From positions 59,115,501 through 59,179,500 of the forward strand of contig CM066731.1 in NCBI GenBank assembly GCA_033961575.1: a stretch of DNA of 64,000 nt, given 5' to 3'. Source of the stretch: Aselliscus stoliczkanus (lineage: Eukaryota; Chordata; Mammalia; Chiroptera; Hipposideridae). Under the pieces are notes generated by a model. It worked only from the letters and a program-made list of their open reading frames with translations. It was not told where the DNA came from and made no database searches. Shown here in pieces: positions 23,690 through 36,459 of this stretch. The translations under genes were made by a program, and so were the position numbers. The number at the start of each line of letters is the position of its first letter. Position 1 is the stretch's first letter.

Positions 23690-25034
23690 CAGCTAGATAT
23701 CTGGAAAAGATCGTCAGACTTGTCCCTTCAAGTTCAGTGGACACATTTAGGAAAACTGGTATCACTGTTTTCCTCTTATTTAAATAAAATCCTGATGGCA
23801 GTCTACTAAACTGATTTCATGACCCTCTAGTGGATCACAACATAAAACACTGATTTGTTCTACTGCATCAGCATCAGGTCACAGGACAGGCAAAGTGACA
23901 CACTGCCTTGTGTGAGCATGAGGCGTGCTTCTAGAGAGGGCAGAGTACTCAGCTTAGTTCCCCCACATTGACAGAAGAGACTGCTTAGGCAGACTTCCTG
24001 CTGCTTAAGACATGAACGCTACTTCACCACCATGCCAAATTTTTTGTGTTTGGTCACACCTTTACATGAAGTAAGTCACTCAACTTTTCTCTATCTCAGT
24101 TTATCAACAGGCAGCATGGAAACAGACCCCAGCTTAACAGCAGTGTTTGGTTAAAAATTAATTACATATGAATAACATCTGAAAAATAAAAATTTAAAAT
24201 ATGTGCCAAATTATGATTTTTAATAGTTTATAACTGATGTTTCCTTAGTATTTGTCTTTGTCAAAATATGATCATAACAATGAAATCCAATGGTTATAAA
24301 ACAGAACAAATGTATGAGTTGGTAAATTTGAGAAATTATTACCAATAAAGCATTCCATTCTTTGATCTTAACGTTTTATCAAAGGAAGATCAATTAGATA
24401 ATCAAATTATTTTTAAAAACTGAACATCATTTAGTTATGGTCCATTAAGTCAATTCTTTCAAATTAATTTCATTTCCCTTTCAATATGATGGCTTACTGT
24501 TTTGGTTTGTTTATTACTATATAAAATAATACAAACATTATAAAAATTCAGACTGTAGTAAATTAATGTTTTTATTTTATTTAATGCTGAAATTACTAAA
24601 ATTCCACCTCTCAGAGATAAAGATTGCTATCATTAGTTTTTGTCCTGGGACAAAACAGGGTAAAAGTTGAAGGAAAGAAAAAGATGGGAACAAAGACAGA
24701 GATGGGGGTCACCATCATTCTGAGCCTTGTCTCCTAATGTACAACCATTCACGTGTTTAGTAAAGCTCTTGAGCTGATGTCCTACCAGCCGTTCGTGACT
24801 TTTTGTGGACACTAGTGAATGGGTTGTGTTTGTCATAGGAACTAGAACAGAAGGTTGAGGATATGCGGAAGGGGGTGGTTGTAGGATGGAAACAGTTAGT
24901 CATGGCACAGCTGATGCCTGGGCTACAATCCGATGCGGTCCCATATTTTCATTTGACTCAGTAATCTCTATGTATTTTTTAGGTATAAATCAATTGATTT
25001 TGTATTTGTCCTTCATATGATTCCACTTACCCTC
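23690..25034. other. 1.3 kb, nothing recognised
   Basis: No repeat, exon or RNA gene that I can support. Confidence 0.45.
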
Positions 25035-25285
25035 TGGAGTTCCCATGGCCAGTTCGAGGCAAGTCACTTTTCCCCCTTGGGGCCTGTGCTTCCTCAACTA
25101 TCAAGATTTTAGGTGAAAGAGTCTCTAAAATCTCCATCTCTAGAAACTTGTGCTTTCTATGTGTAATATCTGTAAATATGTTTCATTCCTTGAGAGTGGA
25201 TTTTTTCATTTCATTTCTTCAGTCTCTATAATGCCTAATACTTCAGTTTCATAGACATTTATTACATTATTAACTGCCTCCTATA
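25035..25285 (+). repeat. MIR/L2-type ancient repeat fragment
   Basis: 'ggcaagtcacttttccccct', 'ggggcctgtgcttcctcaac', 'aaaatctccatctctagaaa' and later 'cattccttgagagtgga' resemble the MIR/MIR3 and L2 3' consensus. Too decayed for a firm name. Confidence 0.45.
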
Positions 25286-26329
25286 ACCCAGCACAATATG
25301 TTGGCTGAATAATACCTACTAAATCATTAAGAATCAAATTCTTTAAAGTAATAATTTAACTTTTAAAGTCTACATATTGTAGCTGGTTCTACCAAGTTTC
25401 TGTTTGTGTGTTTGTTGATTTTGTTTGCATATTAGAAATGTTACAAATTAAAATGCTCCGAGGGACAGAATAGATGATACCATAACTAACTTTAATGAAT
25501 TATTACTTTATTAGAAAATAATAGACTTGGTTATTGTAACATTTAAATAATCTCAGCCAAGAAAAGATCCTATACAAAACCGTTTCTATACATATTTAAC
25601 CTATTTTTCAGCAAAAGCAATATCATTGCTTAAAATAACATAACGTCATAACATAATGACCAATGCAAGCCGAACACACCTGTGCTTGGGGCCTATAAAA
25701 AGAGTACACTGAACTAAAATTTAAGCATGTGTTAAACCTTGACCATATTTTTTCAGAATTAATGGAAATGCAAACTTCATATGGAGCCAAAACTCCTGGT
25801 GTGACTCTGCCAAGAAAAATAGATCTTTGAAGGGTAAAAGCAGGTGGGAAACAAATGTCTTTCTAAAACTCATTCACTCATGGCCTAGCTAATGAAAGTG
25901 TTAGTGAAATTCAGTTGCTCAAACACAGCATATCCTTTTACCCAGGTATATCCTTTTATACCAAGGATATGGCTTATTCTAACAGATGAGGTTTTATTTC
26001 TGATATCTCTATAATAATCCAACCAAACTTATTTGCCTGGTTTTACTCATCTAACAAATGTTTATGTGAGAAATGCTTTGTTGTAACTGTTAAGTCAGCG
26101 GTGGCTTCAATAGAGTTGATTTTTCTCTTGAGTCTTGAAGGCTGCATAGGAGCTCACCAGTCAAGATATCAAGAGGTACTCATTCTAGCCAGAGAATAGG
26201 GTCAGTACGGATGGACCCCTCACATGATAACCTCTTATGATATGGCTTTGCCTCTTGCCTATCTTGAGCCATATCTTCCTCTTCTCTGTTTATATCATAA
26301 CATTAGATCATACTCAACTATTAGCTCTT
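25286..26329. other. 1 kb, nothing recognised
   Basis: No feature that I can support. Confidence 0.4.
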
Positions 26330-26620
26330 TATCTCCATGATTTGTGTATACAATTTACTTACCCTGCTCCTTGTTTGAAAACCACACCCAGCTTTTAAAA
26401 TAAATTCAAGCATTATATTTCCTTGCTCCTGTCTCCCACCCCCAGTATAAGATTGCTCCTTCCTTTGTATCCCCAGTACTTCATGGCATCTATCTGTGTA
26501 TAGGTGAGTTGTCCCTTCTAGCCCCTCTAGCACAGAACCTCCTTCTTCAACAGTCATAGATCCCTGAAGACTAAAACAGTACCTGGCACAGTGGAAAGTC
26601 AATACATATGTATTTAATAA
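26330..26620 (+). mobile_element. L2 LINE 3' end, sense
   Basis: Sense L2 3' signature: 'ccttcctttgtatccccagt', 'tagcccctctagcacagaac' and the terminal 'acagtacctggcacagtgga' followed by 'caatacatatgtatttaata'. The 93-codon minus-strand frame overlies the repeat. Confidence 0.65.
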
Positions 26621-27356
26621 GTAGATTTACATGTGGAAAAACTATATCAGGTGCTTGAAGGAGACCGTTCTTTCCTACAATTTGAAAGATTTTTAAATGA
26701 TTGTAACAAAAAAAAAACATGCTACTAAAACACTTCTCTCAAGCTAAACTAGAAGAAAGGATTTCAGTGGTTGGTAATTGGGTTCCACGTCCTCCTCTTA
26801 TGCATAACTTATTTAAGAAAAATGTCTAAGTGTACCATTTCCAATTCAAAGAGGACTGATGTGCTGCATTTAAGTGAGAGTAGAGTGCCAGCTATCTATT
26901 CCTTATTCTATAATTAATCTAATACTAAAGATAATCGATGTTTATTAAAGTAGACGAAAATTAGGTGATTTTTACTGCCTTTGAAATTTGGGGACAACTC
27001 AAAAGACTTTGAGCAGTATATCTGCCAGATATTTGTCTAATTCATATCACAGCATATCATTATTTTGTGGTCAGGAGTAATTTGACTTTATATCTAGGTA
27101 CATATCTATGCTACATTAATTCCACTTTGAAGTATCTTTAAAGAATAATTGTTTTTTCAAGCAAACTTTTAAAATTAAAAATGATATATTTTCTTTAAAA
27201 TAAAATTCAAGTATTATCCTATAAAGTGTAAAGAAGAAATAAAAATTTTTCAAAATACCTAGTTACAGACACATATATTAGAACTAGTCACCATTTATGA
27301 GCATCCTTCCTAATCTGTCTATTGTCAGTGTATTTTCTCATCTACTCATACAGACA

Positions 27357-27399
<43 letters not shown>

Positions 27400-27539
27400 C
27401 AGTTGAAAACATAGTGGAAAAGATGATATTTAAAATAGTATTCATAAAAGTATAACTTTTGAGTTTATTTCTCTGATGTAATGTGAGTGTCCTTGTTTTA
27501 CCCTTGTCTTTAGCAGGAATGAGTCCAATGTTTCCAAAT
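26621..27539. repeat. Unique AT-rich sequence with a (CA)n microsatellite
   Basis: 27358-27394 is an uninterrupted AC/CA run of about 18 units. The remainder has no recognisable feature. Confidence 0.9.
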
Positions 27540-27880
27540 TATGTAAAATGCTAGCTTGGGGACTGAGCTATGTATATCACAATGTGGAGGCAGGAATATC
27601 CTTGAATGCTTTCTCAGTACCTACAGATTTTATATGTGGTTTTCCTCCAGGTAACTGTTAATATGGTGAATCCAACCAATGGATTTCCTAATATTGAGCC
27701 ATACTTGCAATCTCGAAGTAAACACAACTCTTTTTTTCATGTGCTATTGGATTCTGTTTGTTACTTTTTTTCTTAGAATTTTTGCATTGCTATCGGTAAG
27801 ATTAATCTGTAGTTGTTTGTTCTGTGCACTTTTAATTCCATTTTGAAGCCAATAAGTAAGTTAATTGGTTTAAATGGAAA
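27540..27880 (-). mobile_element. L1 ORF2 fragment, antisense
   Basis: 'aactgttaatatggtgaatc', 'tgagccatacttgcaatctc', 'gctattggattctgtttgtt' and 'aatttttgcattgctatcgg' match antisense L1 ORF2 around the reverse transcriptase. The 113-codon minus-strand frame (27773-28114) extends past it and is not intact L1. Confidence 0.75.
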
Positions 27881-28859
27881 ATTGCCTACTATGTAAAAAT
27901 AAATGAGAAACTGGCCAAAAAAATGATATTCAATACTGGCATAGATGACAGAGTGAAATTGAAAATATTTTTCTAAGAATCCTTCAAAAATAAGATATCT
28001 ACCTATAAAAAATATGTGCAAACTTGTTTTCATAAATGTTGGACCCTCGTTTATGAACTCAGAAAGAACTGAGAATTCCTTCTGTGGATTTTTTTTTTCT
28101 TGTGTAAACTTCAACCTTTACATGTGACATGTTTTATATTCATACTGTATTACATTATGTTGTGTCCTTGGTTATTTGAAGTAAATACAATGCTAAATCT
28201 AGTAAAGATATAAGTATGCTCACAAGCCTCAGAATTAGTAAAACAACCAAAACGCTTCAGCACTTTATGATTCTCCTTGTTACTCCGGAAGCCCAACATA
28301 AAAGTTGAGTTCTCATTTTACTTGGCTCTAATATTAACATTATCATTGTATGGAATTCCATTGTTTGTTGCAAAGCCGAACCTCAAGGTGTAGGATTATA
28401 TGGACATAAATTAGAATTATTTGACATGTGTCAATAAAATGGTATCGCCAAGTCCTGAAACACTTTGGCTTTGTGACAAGTCTGAGGTCAGGATTTGTGA
28501 GACTGACATAGTCCATTTTCTTGCTTGCTTATTGCTGTGGCCCTGAGGCTGTAGTAACCAGATGTCTGGCACTTTGCATTTAAAGGTCTCAGTTTTAGCA
28601 GATAAAGACCCATTTTTTTCTTTTTTTCACTCAAAGTTGCTATTAAAATACACACTTTTTTATTAATCTGATGTTTTTCTTTTGACGTCATCTCTCATTA
28701 ACAATGAAAAATAAAATTGTTACATATTGTACATTTGAATTACCCTTTTTCCTAAAGAGACAAAAGAATAAATATATTGAATTTTTCCTTAGGCTGCTTA
28801 GATTATGTTGTGTAAATCTTAGGTACTGTTGAAACATATTTCCATGTGATATCAGCAAT
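27881..28859. other. Nothing recognised
   Basis: AT-rich sequence without a supportable feature. Confidence 0.4.
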
Positions 28860-28965
28860 TTGATGATAAGCTCCTTATCTTCTTCATTTCTGAATCTCTA
28901 GCTCCCTAACACTTAAGGAATATGCAATGAATATGTTGAAAGAATAAATAAATGGATGAATCTGG
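28860..28965 (+). mobile_element. L2 LINE 3' end fragment, sense
   Basis: 'tgataagctccttatcttct', 'tctgaatctctagctcccta' and the terminal 'gaataaataaatggatgaat' fit the last about 100 bp of L2. Confidence 0.6.
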
Positions 28966-29737
28966 AACTAACATCATTTGAAACCAAGGCTTCCTTAAGA
29001 CGGCCTCCATATTGTGATTTAAAAACAAAACAAAACCAAAAAAAAAATTGGCCTGCACTAGTTTGTTGAAAGATTGTTGGCTGAATCTGGGTAGGGAAAT
29101 TTACTATTGGACCTACCACCATAGCTAGAGAGACTTGAATCTCATAGGCACTCTGCTATACCTTGACAAGTGTATGTGGGGAGATGAGGATCCAAAATAT
29201 ACCCTTAGGGACCATAGCAACTTCATCATTAAGTTCCCTTTATTAAATTTTAAAATTAAATTTTATGGTGGTTGTTATGACCAACCATCTGGGTTTTATC
29301 TGAGCAGCTCGCAGACTATCAGGGCTCTGTTGCCTCTATAACCATCTTTATTTCAGGAAAAAAAAATGTTCTTTATACAATATAAGAGGAGGTTGAAAAC
29401 ACTATCTAATGAGCAGTTGAATCCCAGAACAGTCCTATAAAAATGCAATCAGAAGACAGAGGCCATAAAAGAATCGGGGGTCCTTACAGACCTAACTGAT
29501 TTCAGGTCGGGCATAATAGGTACACAGATGAACCTGGGGCAGTGTGTTGCACCAGAAGTCAAGAAATCTGTTAGAGATTACTCAAGGGTATGTCAACAGG
29601 ACTCAGGAATCAAGTTGAAGAGGTTTCCACTGGCCAAAGATGGGATAATTTGAGCACCCATAACAAAAAGTGCAGTGTATTGAAACACTTGTCTAAATCC
29701 ATGATTCATTATATGAGCATGTGTGCACACGCATGCC

Positions 29738-29741
<4 letters not shown>
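28966..29741. other. Nothing recognised
   Basis: No feature that I can support. Frames of 65-69 codons have no motif. Confidence 0.4.

Positions 29742-29775
<34 letters not shown>
29742..29775. repeat. (CA)n microsatellite
   Basis: About 16 uninterrupted CA units, preceded by an imperfect TG/CA patch. It produces the poly-His-Thr and poly-Val-Cys frames seen on either strand. Confidence 0.97.
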
Positions 29776-29776
<1 letters not shown>

Positions 29777-30478
29777 ATCATTGCCTTCACTGATGACCTT
29801 CAGAGGATATTGAATAAACCATCTCAGTATCTTGAAAATGGAATAAAAGAAAATAAACAAGGATTTATCCTGCCTTTCCTCTATGAACTCTAACCCAAAT
29901 AGTGGATAAAAAAAAAGTTCCTCTGTATAGAACCATCCCAGCTAGTCAACGAAGAAGGAATGATTGAATTAGACTATTCTATTTTGCTATCCCTTATGAA
30001 CTAATAAATCTAAGAAATAATTACTAAATGGCGTTAGAACCACAGAAAGTGATATAACCAGAACTTCATGCCTGCTGGTGGAAGTATACAACCCCACCTA
30101 GGAAGCTGTCTTACCGAACATTAATTCTAAATCTGATCAAGGCATTAGACGGCATACCAGCCTACAAAACTATAGGAGACAAAGGCACTTGTTAAATGAT
30201 ATTATGGGGATGCAGAGAACAGTACCCAAACAGTAGTACACTCTACAATAGTGCTTCTGGAAGTGTGGTCCCCAGAACAAAAGTTTGGGAACAGTTTGTT
30301 ACCAGTTCATGATGAGATGAGGAGGTTGTGTCAGAACAGAAGTTAGTTACATCACTAAGCATAGTTATTAGTTCAGCTGAAGGAAGCTGTGTAACTGCCA
30401 TTCTGGTACAATCTCTTTATCTCACATGACAAGCTCATTGATTAGTACAGCACTACAGCACAAATGTCCTGAGCAATT
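29776..30478. other. Mostly unique; possible MER5-like trace
   Basis: 30248-30310 ('gtgcttctggaagtgtggtc', 'cccagaacaaaagtttggga') may be a decayed MER5/MER20-type terminus. Nothing else recognised. Confidence 0.35.
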
Positions 30479-30955
30479 TTTTTTTTAATTAAAGTTTATT
30501 GGGGTAACAATGACAGTAAAGTTTCATAGGTTTCAAACATACAATTTTACAATACATCATCTATATATCACATTGTGTGCTCACCACCCAGAGTCAGTTC
30601 TCCTTCCATCACCATATACTTGACCCTCTTTACCCTCATCTACCATCCAACTCCCCCTTGACCCCCTGATAACCTCTAAACTATTGTCTGTGTCTAGAGG
30701 TTTTGTTTCTTTGTTTGTCTTGTTCCTTTGTTGTTTTCAGTTTCATATCCCACAAATCAGGGAAATCATATGGTTCTCGACTTTTTCTGTCTGACTTATT
30801 TCGCTTAGCATAATAATCTCAAGATCCATCATGTTGTTGCAAATGGCACTATTTCATCTTTTCTTATGGCAGAAGAGTATTCCACTGTGTATATATACTA
30901 CATCTTCTTTACCCAATCATCTGTCGAAGGACATTTTGCTTGTTTCCATGGGCTC
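30479..30955 (-). mobile_element. L1 3' end, antisense
   Basis: It starts with the poly(T) of the reversed tail, then 'aaagtttattggggtaacaa', 'tcataggtttcaaacataca', 'attgtgtgctcaccacccag', 'ccatcatgttgttgcaaatg', 'agtattccactgtgtatata' and 'tgcttgtttccatgg'. It is clearer than most L1 here, so it is probably a younger, 5'-truncated insertion. Confidence 0.92.
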
Positions 30956-31405
30956 CTTTAAAAATTCATATAAAAGAGGAGAAAGCAAATTTATAAATTA
31001 AAAGTGATTTAATAGAAATATCAACTAATTAGGACATATTAAGTATATTTTTATTCTGATTTAAACAAACTGTCATGACATATAGAAGAAAATCAAGAAA
31101 ATTTGAATACTGACTATTTAATAATATTAATGAATTGTTAGATATGTGGAAGGGATAAGAACACTGAGGTTGTATTTAATGTTTAGAGACACATTTCAGA
31201 ATGTCATGGATGAAATAATATGATGTCTGAGATTTGCTTCAGAGAATATGGAGGATGTGGGAAGTGGGTAAGAGGTATAAAAATAATAGGAATAGACACG
31301 TGTTGAAGTTAAGTAGGATGATAAATACATGTACTGTCATGCCATTATTTTCTCTACTTTTGTATATATTAAAATTGTCCAAAATTAAAGGCTAAAAACT
31401 AAAAG
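30956..31405 (+). mobile_element. Old LINE-type 3' end (L1ME-like), sense
   Basis: 'tgatgtctgagatttgcttc', 'gatgataaatacatgtactg', 'ttctctacttttgtatatat' and 'aaaattgtccaaaattaaag' resemble the 3' end of an old L1 subfamily. The left part is AT-rich and uncertain. Confidence 0.5.
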
Positions 31406-31650
31406 AAAAAGAAATAAATGAATTTCATCTCTATAAAAATAAATCCATAATAAAGATTAAATCATAGAGAGTGAGAATTAGAATTCAAACCAAAATAACA
31501 TTGAGTAATTTTTAAAAAGGCAGAAATAGTTTGCATATAACAAACAAGCTGGATATAAATTTATAGTTCTCTTTGCCAAAAGGTTCATTTTTCTAACATT
31601 AAATTCAGCTGTTGAAAGCAATGTACAGAATGTTCCTAAAACCCATTATT
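31406..31650. other. AT-rich sequence, nothing recognised
   Basis: No feature that I can support. Confidence 0.4.
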
Positions 31651-32096
31651 ATAAGTTGAGCTGTGTCCCTCAAAAAAATATGCTAAAGCTATACCGTGGT
31701 ACCTGTGAATGTGACCTTATTCGGAAATGGAGTCAGAAGATGCATTCAAGTTAAGATGAGGTCATTAGGGTGGGCCCTAATCCAATATGGCTGGTGTTCT
31801 TATAAGAAGAAGAAAATTTGGACTCAAGGAAATACAGGAAATACATATGAAGATGGAGGCAGAGATTAGCGTGATGCATTGGCAAGCCAAGGAGCACCAA
31901 GGATTGCTGGTAGTCACTGTGAGCTAGGATAGAGACAGGGAAAAGATTCTCCCTCAGAGCTCTCCGAAAGAACCAGCCCTGCTGACACCTTGATTTCAGG
32001 TTTCTAGCCTCCAGAACTGTGAGAATAAATTGCTATTATTTTAATCCACTTAGTGTTATGGTACTTTGCTACAGCAACCCAAAGAAACTAATACAC
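31651..32096 (+). mobile_element. MLT1-class solo LTR, sense
   Basis: Segments in the expected order: 'gagctgtgtccctcaaaaaa', 'gaatgtgaccttattcggaa', 'agttaagatgaggtcattag', 'ggtgggccctaatccaatat', 'ggtgttcttataagaagaag', 'cagccctgctgacaccttga', 'agcctccagaactgtgagaa' and 'gaaactaatacac'. No internal region accompanies it. Confidence 0.88.
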
Positions 32097-33784
32097 CCAC
32101 TGAGCTTACTTAATAAGATTGGTGCCTATGTGTCTGTGTGTTGCGGGGAAGAAGGAAAGGAGAGGTTGGGTCATTGTGTTTTTACATCATTGTTTTTTAA
32201 TCAAAAATAATATCGTCATTTAACAGTTGACATTTTTATTTTCAGAATTGCAATTTTGTGTTCCTTTTTTAGTCACAAAACTTAATAGATAGCTACAATA
32301 CTTATCATGAAGCATAAAGAACAAACGTCCAAACTGTAAACCAAACAATGAGCATTTTTCCTGCAAAATAAACCTTCACTATCCCAAAAAACATCAAAGC
32401 AACTGGTCATTTTGGATTAAAAACCTGATTACTTGGTGGACTTTTCAAAAATGTGGTTGGCTAGTTATGTGAGTATCATCAGGGCCAATGTTTTCTAGTC
32501 CTATGTTTTGTGAGGTACTTCTGGATGGCTAACTTCTAGAAAAACTTTATAATGGAAATTGATGTGTTTGTGCATATAAGTCCACAGAACAGGAGACTTT
32601 TAAAAAGCTATATTATTTACTATGATTGTGAGGACAAAAGGAGAAGATAAAGTTCAGGAAAAGGGCTTCAAAAAAAAAAAGAAAAATTAAAAAACAAAAG
32701 CTTAGAATAGGTGACTCTTTTTTTTGCTTGGTCTCATATGCAGTTAATACTAGTTTGCACTTTGGTGAATAAATTTGATATCTTATGTCTGCAGTACATT
32801 CTCTGGAGTAAGAAGGGAGTTACCTCTGTGATCCAGCAAGGACTTAAATAAAACAGATCTTGTTCCTTTACAAAATGATAGTGCCAGAAAAAGAGAATGA
32901 GGCCATCAGTCCTGAGAAAATGAGGACTCAAGTTTTCCTAGAAGAGAATCCTGGGGAATGAAACTAACCCAAAATAAGTTTATCTGCTGTTTGCAGTCAT
33001 AAGTTTCGTTGGCAGTTCTTAACTCCTGGCACCGTTCAAAGTTTCGTCAGCGGTTAGACAACTCATTGTTATCCTCTCAACACCTTCTCTGAGTGCAATG
33101 TATGGTACTTTCCTGCTGCCTTCGAGCAGCTGCTGTTATGCTCCCGAGGAAAACGTCCAAGTTCTTCAGCGCTACATCAGGGAAATAAACTTAGGAATGG
33201 AAAAACATTGTCACCACCACCCCCACCCCAGATTCCCCTGAGCTCTTAAATGTCAGAGGCCTGACATTTAATCCAACAGTATTCTGAAATATCCTAAGGA
33301 TATAGGGTATCCACAATCACTCATAGGGTTGGAGGCAGCGAAGGTGGGGAGAGGTGTGCATATTTAGTGAAACATATGAAAAAGGATTTTGATTCAGGCG
33401 ATGTTATTTTATAAAGAAATAGAAAATATTTCAGCTCAATTTCCAAAATAGAATCAGGGATGATAAAATTTGACTCCAAAATATGATACATTTCTATAAC
33501 TTCGATTTCATGTTTCTTCAAGTTCATGTTGGAGAAGAGATTGAATAGTATGAGAAGGAAATGAAAAGGATTGAGTGACCAAGAAAGATAAAGTAGGATG
33601 GAGAGAGAGAGACATCAAAAAGGATGCAGGAAAAAGAGAGAAATGCAGGAGAAAGGCGAAAAGTTTCAGCTCTGTAAATTTTGAGGTGAGAGTTAGTTAC
33701 TTAATTTATTTGGTTTATATAGTTATCTGATTTTTGGCAATGCTCATTAGCTGATTAGTCATTGCCCACAACTTTTACTTCTTA
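32097..33784. other. 1.7 kb repeat-poor sequence
   Basis: No repeat is obvious except A- and GA-rich patches (33596-33660). 32,995-33,190 stands out for several CpGs and balanced composition in an AT-rich setting. No exon can be argued. Confidence 0.45.
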
Positions 33785-33978
33785 AACTTAAACCTGAGGT
33801 TCTCAGTTCTGAGTACACATTGTAACCACATGGAAGTTTTAAAAAAAAATACCAGTGTCTGGAACTCGCCCCAGAGATTCTGTTTTATTTGATCTGGGTA
33901 CAGCCTGCAATTGTGGTTTCTAAAAGCTCCCCAGATTAATCTAATGTGTAGCCAAGGTTGAAGTTACTGCCATGAAGC
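33785..33978. mobile_element. MER5A-type hAT transposon, near full length
   Basis: It runs from 'gaggttctcagttctgagta' through 'acattgtaaccacatggaag', 'aataccagtgtctggaactc', 'ctccccagattaatctaatg' to 'tgtagccaaggttgaagtt'. That is about 190 bp, the usual length for this non-autonomous element. Confidence 0.8.
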
Positions 33979-34072
33979 TCCCACGACTCACAAAACCAGA
34001 GCACCCTCTTCCAAAAGAAGGAATGAACAGCACCCCAGAACTCTGGGGTCCGAGCATATTTTAGACTGGTGG

Positions 34073-34225
34073 TTCTCAAAACATAGTATGATTCAATAGC
34101 CCCACGAAAGGTTTTTTTTTTTATGAATATGGTTTTCTAATCCCCATATCAGTAATTCTGAGTCCAGAGCTTTGGAAGTTTTGCCTGACTGAGCATTTGT
34201 GTTCTGAAAAATCTTCATGGATAGT
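34073..34225. mobile_element. Second MER5-type hAT fragment
   Basis: It begins 'ggtggttctcaaaacatagt', contains 'gtaattctgagtccagagct' and has lost its far end. It lies about 100 bp from the preceding copy. Confidence 0.5.
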
Positions 34226-34335
34226 TGTGATGTAAAACAAATAAATAAAAATGACAGACTTAGATGTTTAAACTTCATTTCATTCAGATGTTGAGCGTCA
34301 GTCAAGTATCAGAAAAAGAGACAATCTTTATCAGG

Positions 34336-34744
34336 TGTATAAGTTTGCTTAAGGCTGCCATAACAAATCATCATGACAAACAACAGAGACTTATTTTTTC
34401 ACAGTTCTGGATGCCAGAAGTCCAAGGTCAACATATCAGCCTGATTGGCTCCTTTGGAGGATGGGAGGGGCAATCCCTTCTGGTGGTTTTCTGGCAATCT
34501 TTGACATTCCTTGAATTGTAGATTTCTGCCTTTATCTCCTCATGGCTTTCTTCCTGTGTACATGTTTGTGTCCAAATTTTCTCCTTTGATAAGACACCTG
34601 TTATATTGGATTAGGGCCCATTTCAAAAAACTCAGTTAATTACCTCTATACAGACTCTATCTCCATCTAAGATCACATTTCTAAGGTACTAGGGATTATG
34701 ACTTCAATATGAATTTTAGGAGGACACAATTCACCTAGTAACAA
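34336..34744 (-). mobile_element. MLT/MST-class solo LTR, antisense
   Basis: Antisense LTR order: 'tgtataagtttgcttaaggc', 'tgccataacaaatcatcatg', 'tttcacagttctggatgcca', 'gtccaaggtcaacatatcag', 'tattggattagggcccattt' and 'gaattttaggaggacacaat'. This is the reverse complement of the layout in the LTR at 31651. The 85-codon frame is not a gene. Confidence 0.85.
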
Positions 34745-35304
34745 CATAAGATGTCTCTTTTTTTTTCTCCAAAAATACATTGCCATCAGTAATATCTGCA
34801 TTATCAATTCCATAGAATTAGAATTCAATAAAATAAAAGTAATGCAAATCATCCTGAATTTAACATAATTCTTATTTGTAATCTGAAAGACTTCAGAAAT
34901 TAGATTCTATAGGTCATCCATTGGCCATTCTGATCAGATAAAACAGTATTTAATACATTTTAGAATTGCTTCTCTATTTGCAAAATACCCATGAGGACTT
35001 TATAATGTGCTAAATTTTAAGAAGGCACTGGCTTAGAGACATGTTTAAACTAAGGTGATGGTAACAGAACAGTGTGATCTATCACCTTGTAGACAAATCA
35101 ATTAAATTTGAGAATTCAGCAAATGAAGAGACACTGAAAGTGCGCCTACTTTATTTTGGATTTGAGGGAGAAGAGCTAAAGGAGAACTAACAGATGAAAT
35201 GAAGATAAGAGCTGGTTTCATGGTAGTTTCACCATGAACTGTTGCTCATATGGAAAAGGATGTTAGAGCAAGAGGCCTTTAAAAAAAAACACACACAAAA
35301 AAAC
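34745..35304. other. Nothing recognised
   Basis: AT-rich sequence without a supportable feature. Confidence 0.4.
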
Positions 35305-35315
35305 AAGAAGAAATA

Positions 35316-35442
35316 GGGCCTGCCGAGTGGCGTGGTGGTTGAGCACTGACTTGGGAGGCTGGCGGCCCCGGTTTGGGTCCCATGTGTGAGGGCCAGTGAC
35401 ACTGCCCTCAAAAAAAAAAAAAAAAAAAAAAAAGAATAGAAG
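35316..35442 (+). mobile_element. Short SINE (type A)
   Basis: 'gggcctgccgagtggcgtgg', hairpin region, B box 'ggtttgggtccc', 'ctgccctc', and a long A tail that degenerates to AAGAATAG. A perfect 12-bp duplication 'aagaagaaatag' lies at 35305-35316 and 35443-35454, so the first base of the element as drawn overlaps the duplication. The 135-codon minus-strand frame reads through the SINE and its tail and is not a gene. Confidence 0.95.
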
Positions 35443-35454
35443 AAGAAGAAATAG

Positions 35455-36459
35455 ACTTGAACTAAAACACTAAACAGTGGAATCTGGGTTTGTTCTAGTT
35501 GTTTGCCATTTTTCTTTGGGGTCTTTGCTTTAAGGTGGAGTTCTCTCTTAGGCATTCTGCCCCCCTGAAGGGGTACCATGTTTTGTAAGACAGGGAATAA
35601 GTGTGCATGTGTGTGTGCACACGCATGTGCACCCATGATCTTTGGATTGTGTGAATATTGCCTTTCCTCTGATATACAAAAGCAGCATAGTTTATATGTA
35701 CATATTTTCCACCTAGAGAGAAGTAAACCCAGAATTGAGGGTACTTTTTCTGGCTGAGAGCCTCAGTGGGGAGGTAGAAAGCAAACAGAATAAGGTTAGT
35801 TGAAGGTTAAGCTGTGTTGTATTGATGCAGTAATGTTGTCTTTAGAACAAATTAGCTCACTGGGACTTGGTGACACAGTGGCGTATTAAACCCTTCTTTA
35901 CAAAAAGAACATGTGCAGGCTGTTTTGAGCTTGAAAAATGCCAGTGAAAAATTACGCAAAGATCAAGCTTGAAAAATGTTTACTTTGCAGAAAATCATTT
36001 AAAAATGGAATCTCAATTTTGTTGGCAGCTCAGTTTTTTAAAGGGACTATTTATTCTAGTCTCCTCAGCATATGGTTTGTTGCAGTTTATATGCTATGTT
36101 GGAACGGCATGAGCTCGAGCACCTTAGGGAATGTTTGTTTTGTTTTTTGGTTTTTTTTTCAAAGGTGGTTGGACTGAAATTCAGTATGAATCATGTAACA
36201 GAGGTTTAGAAGCATGTAAAGATAAATGTTTCCCATGTGACACTGAACAGCACATCTGGAAGGTGATCCTATATAAATAAATACCTGAAAAGACCATAGT
36301 TTTAATAGATATCAATAAAGAAAAGGATTGCCTTTTTTTCCCTAATTTAAGAAGGAAATGTAGTTTTTATGTTAGAAAAAAAGAATCTCCTTATGCAAAT
36401 TTCTTGAAGCTCCATTAATGGAGAAATAATCCTATACTTCAATCTTTTGCTCATTAATT
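35455..36459. other. 1 kb, nothing recognised
   Basis: No gene or repeat beyond a small TG/CA-rich patch at 35600-35632. Confidence 0.4.

Noticed and set aside
35229..35636. 135-codon minus-strand frame with Phe-rich stretches
   Set aside because: It reads through the poly(A) tail and head of a short SINE; the Phe run is the reversed A tail.
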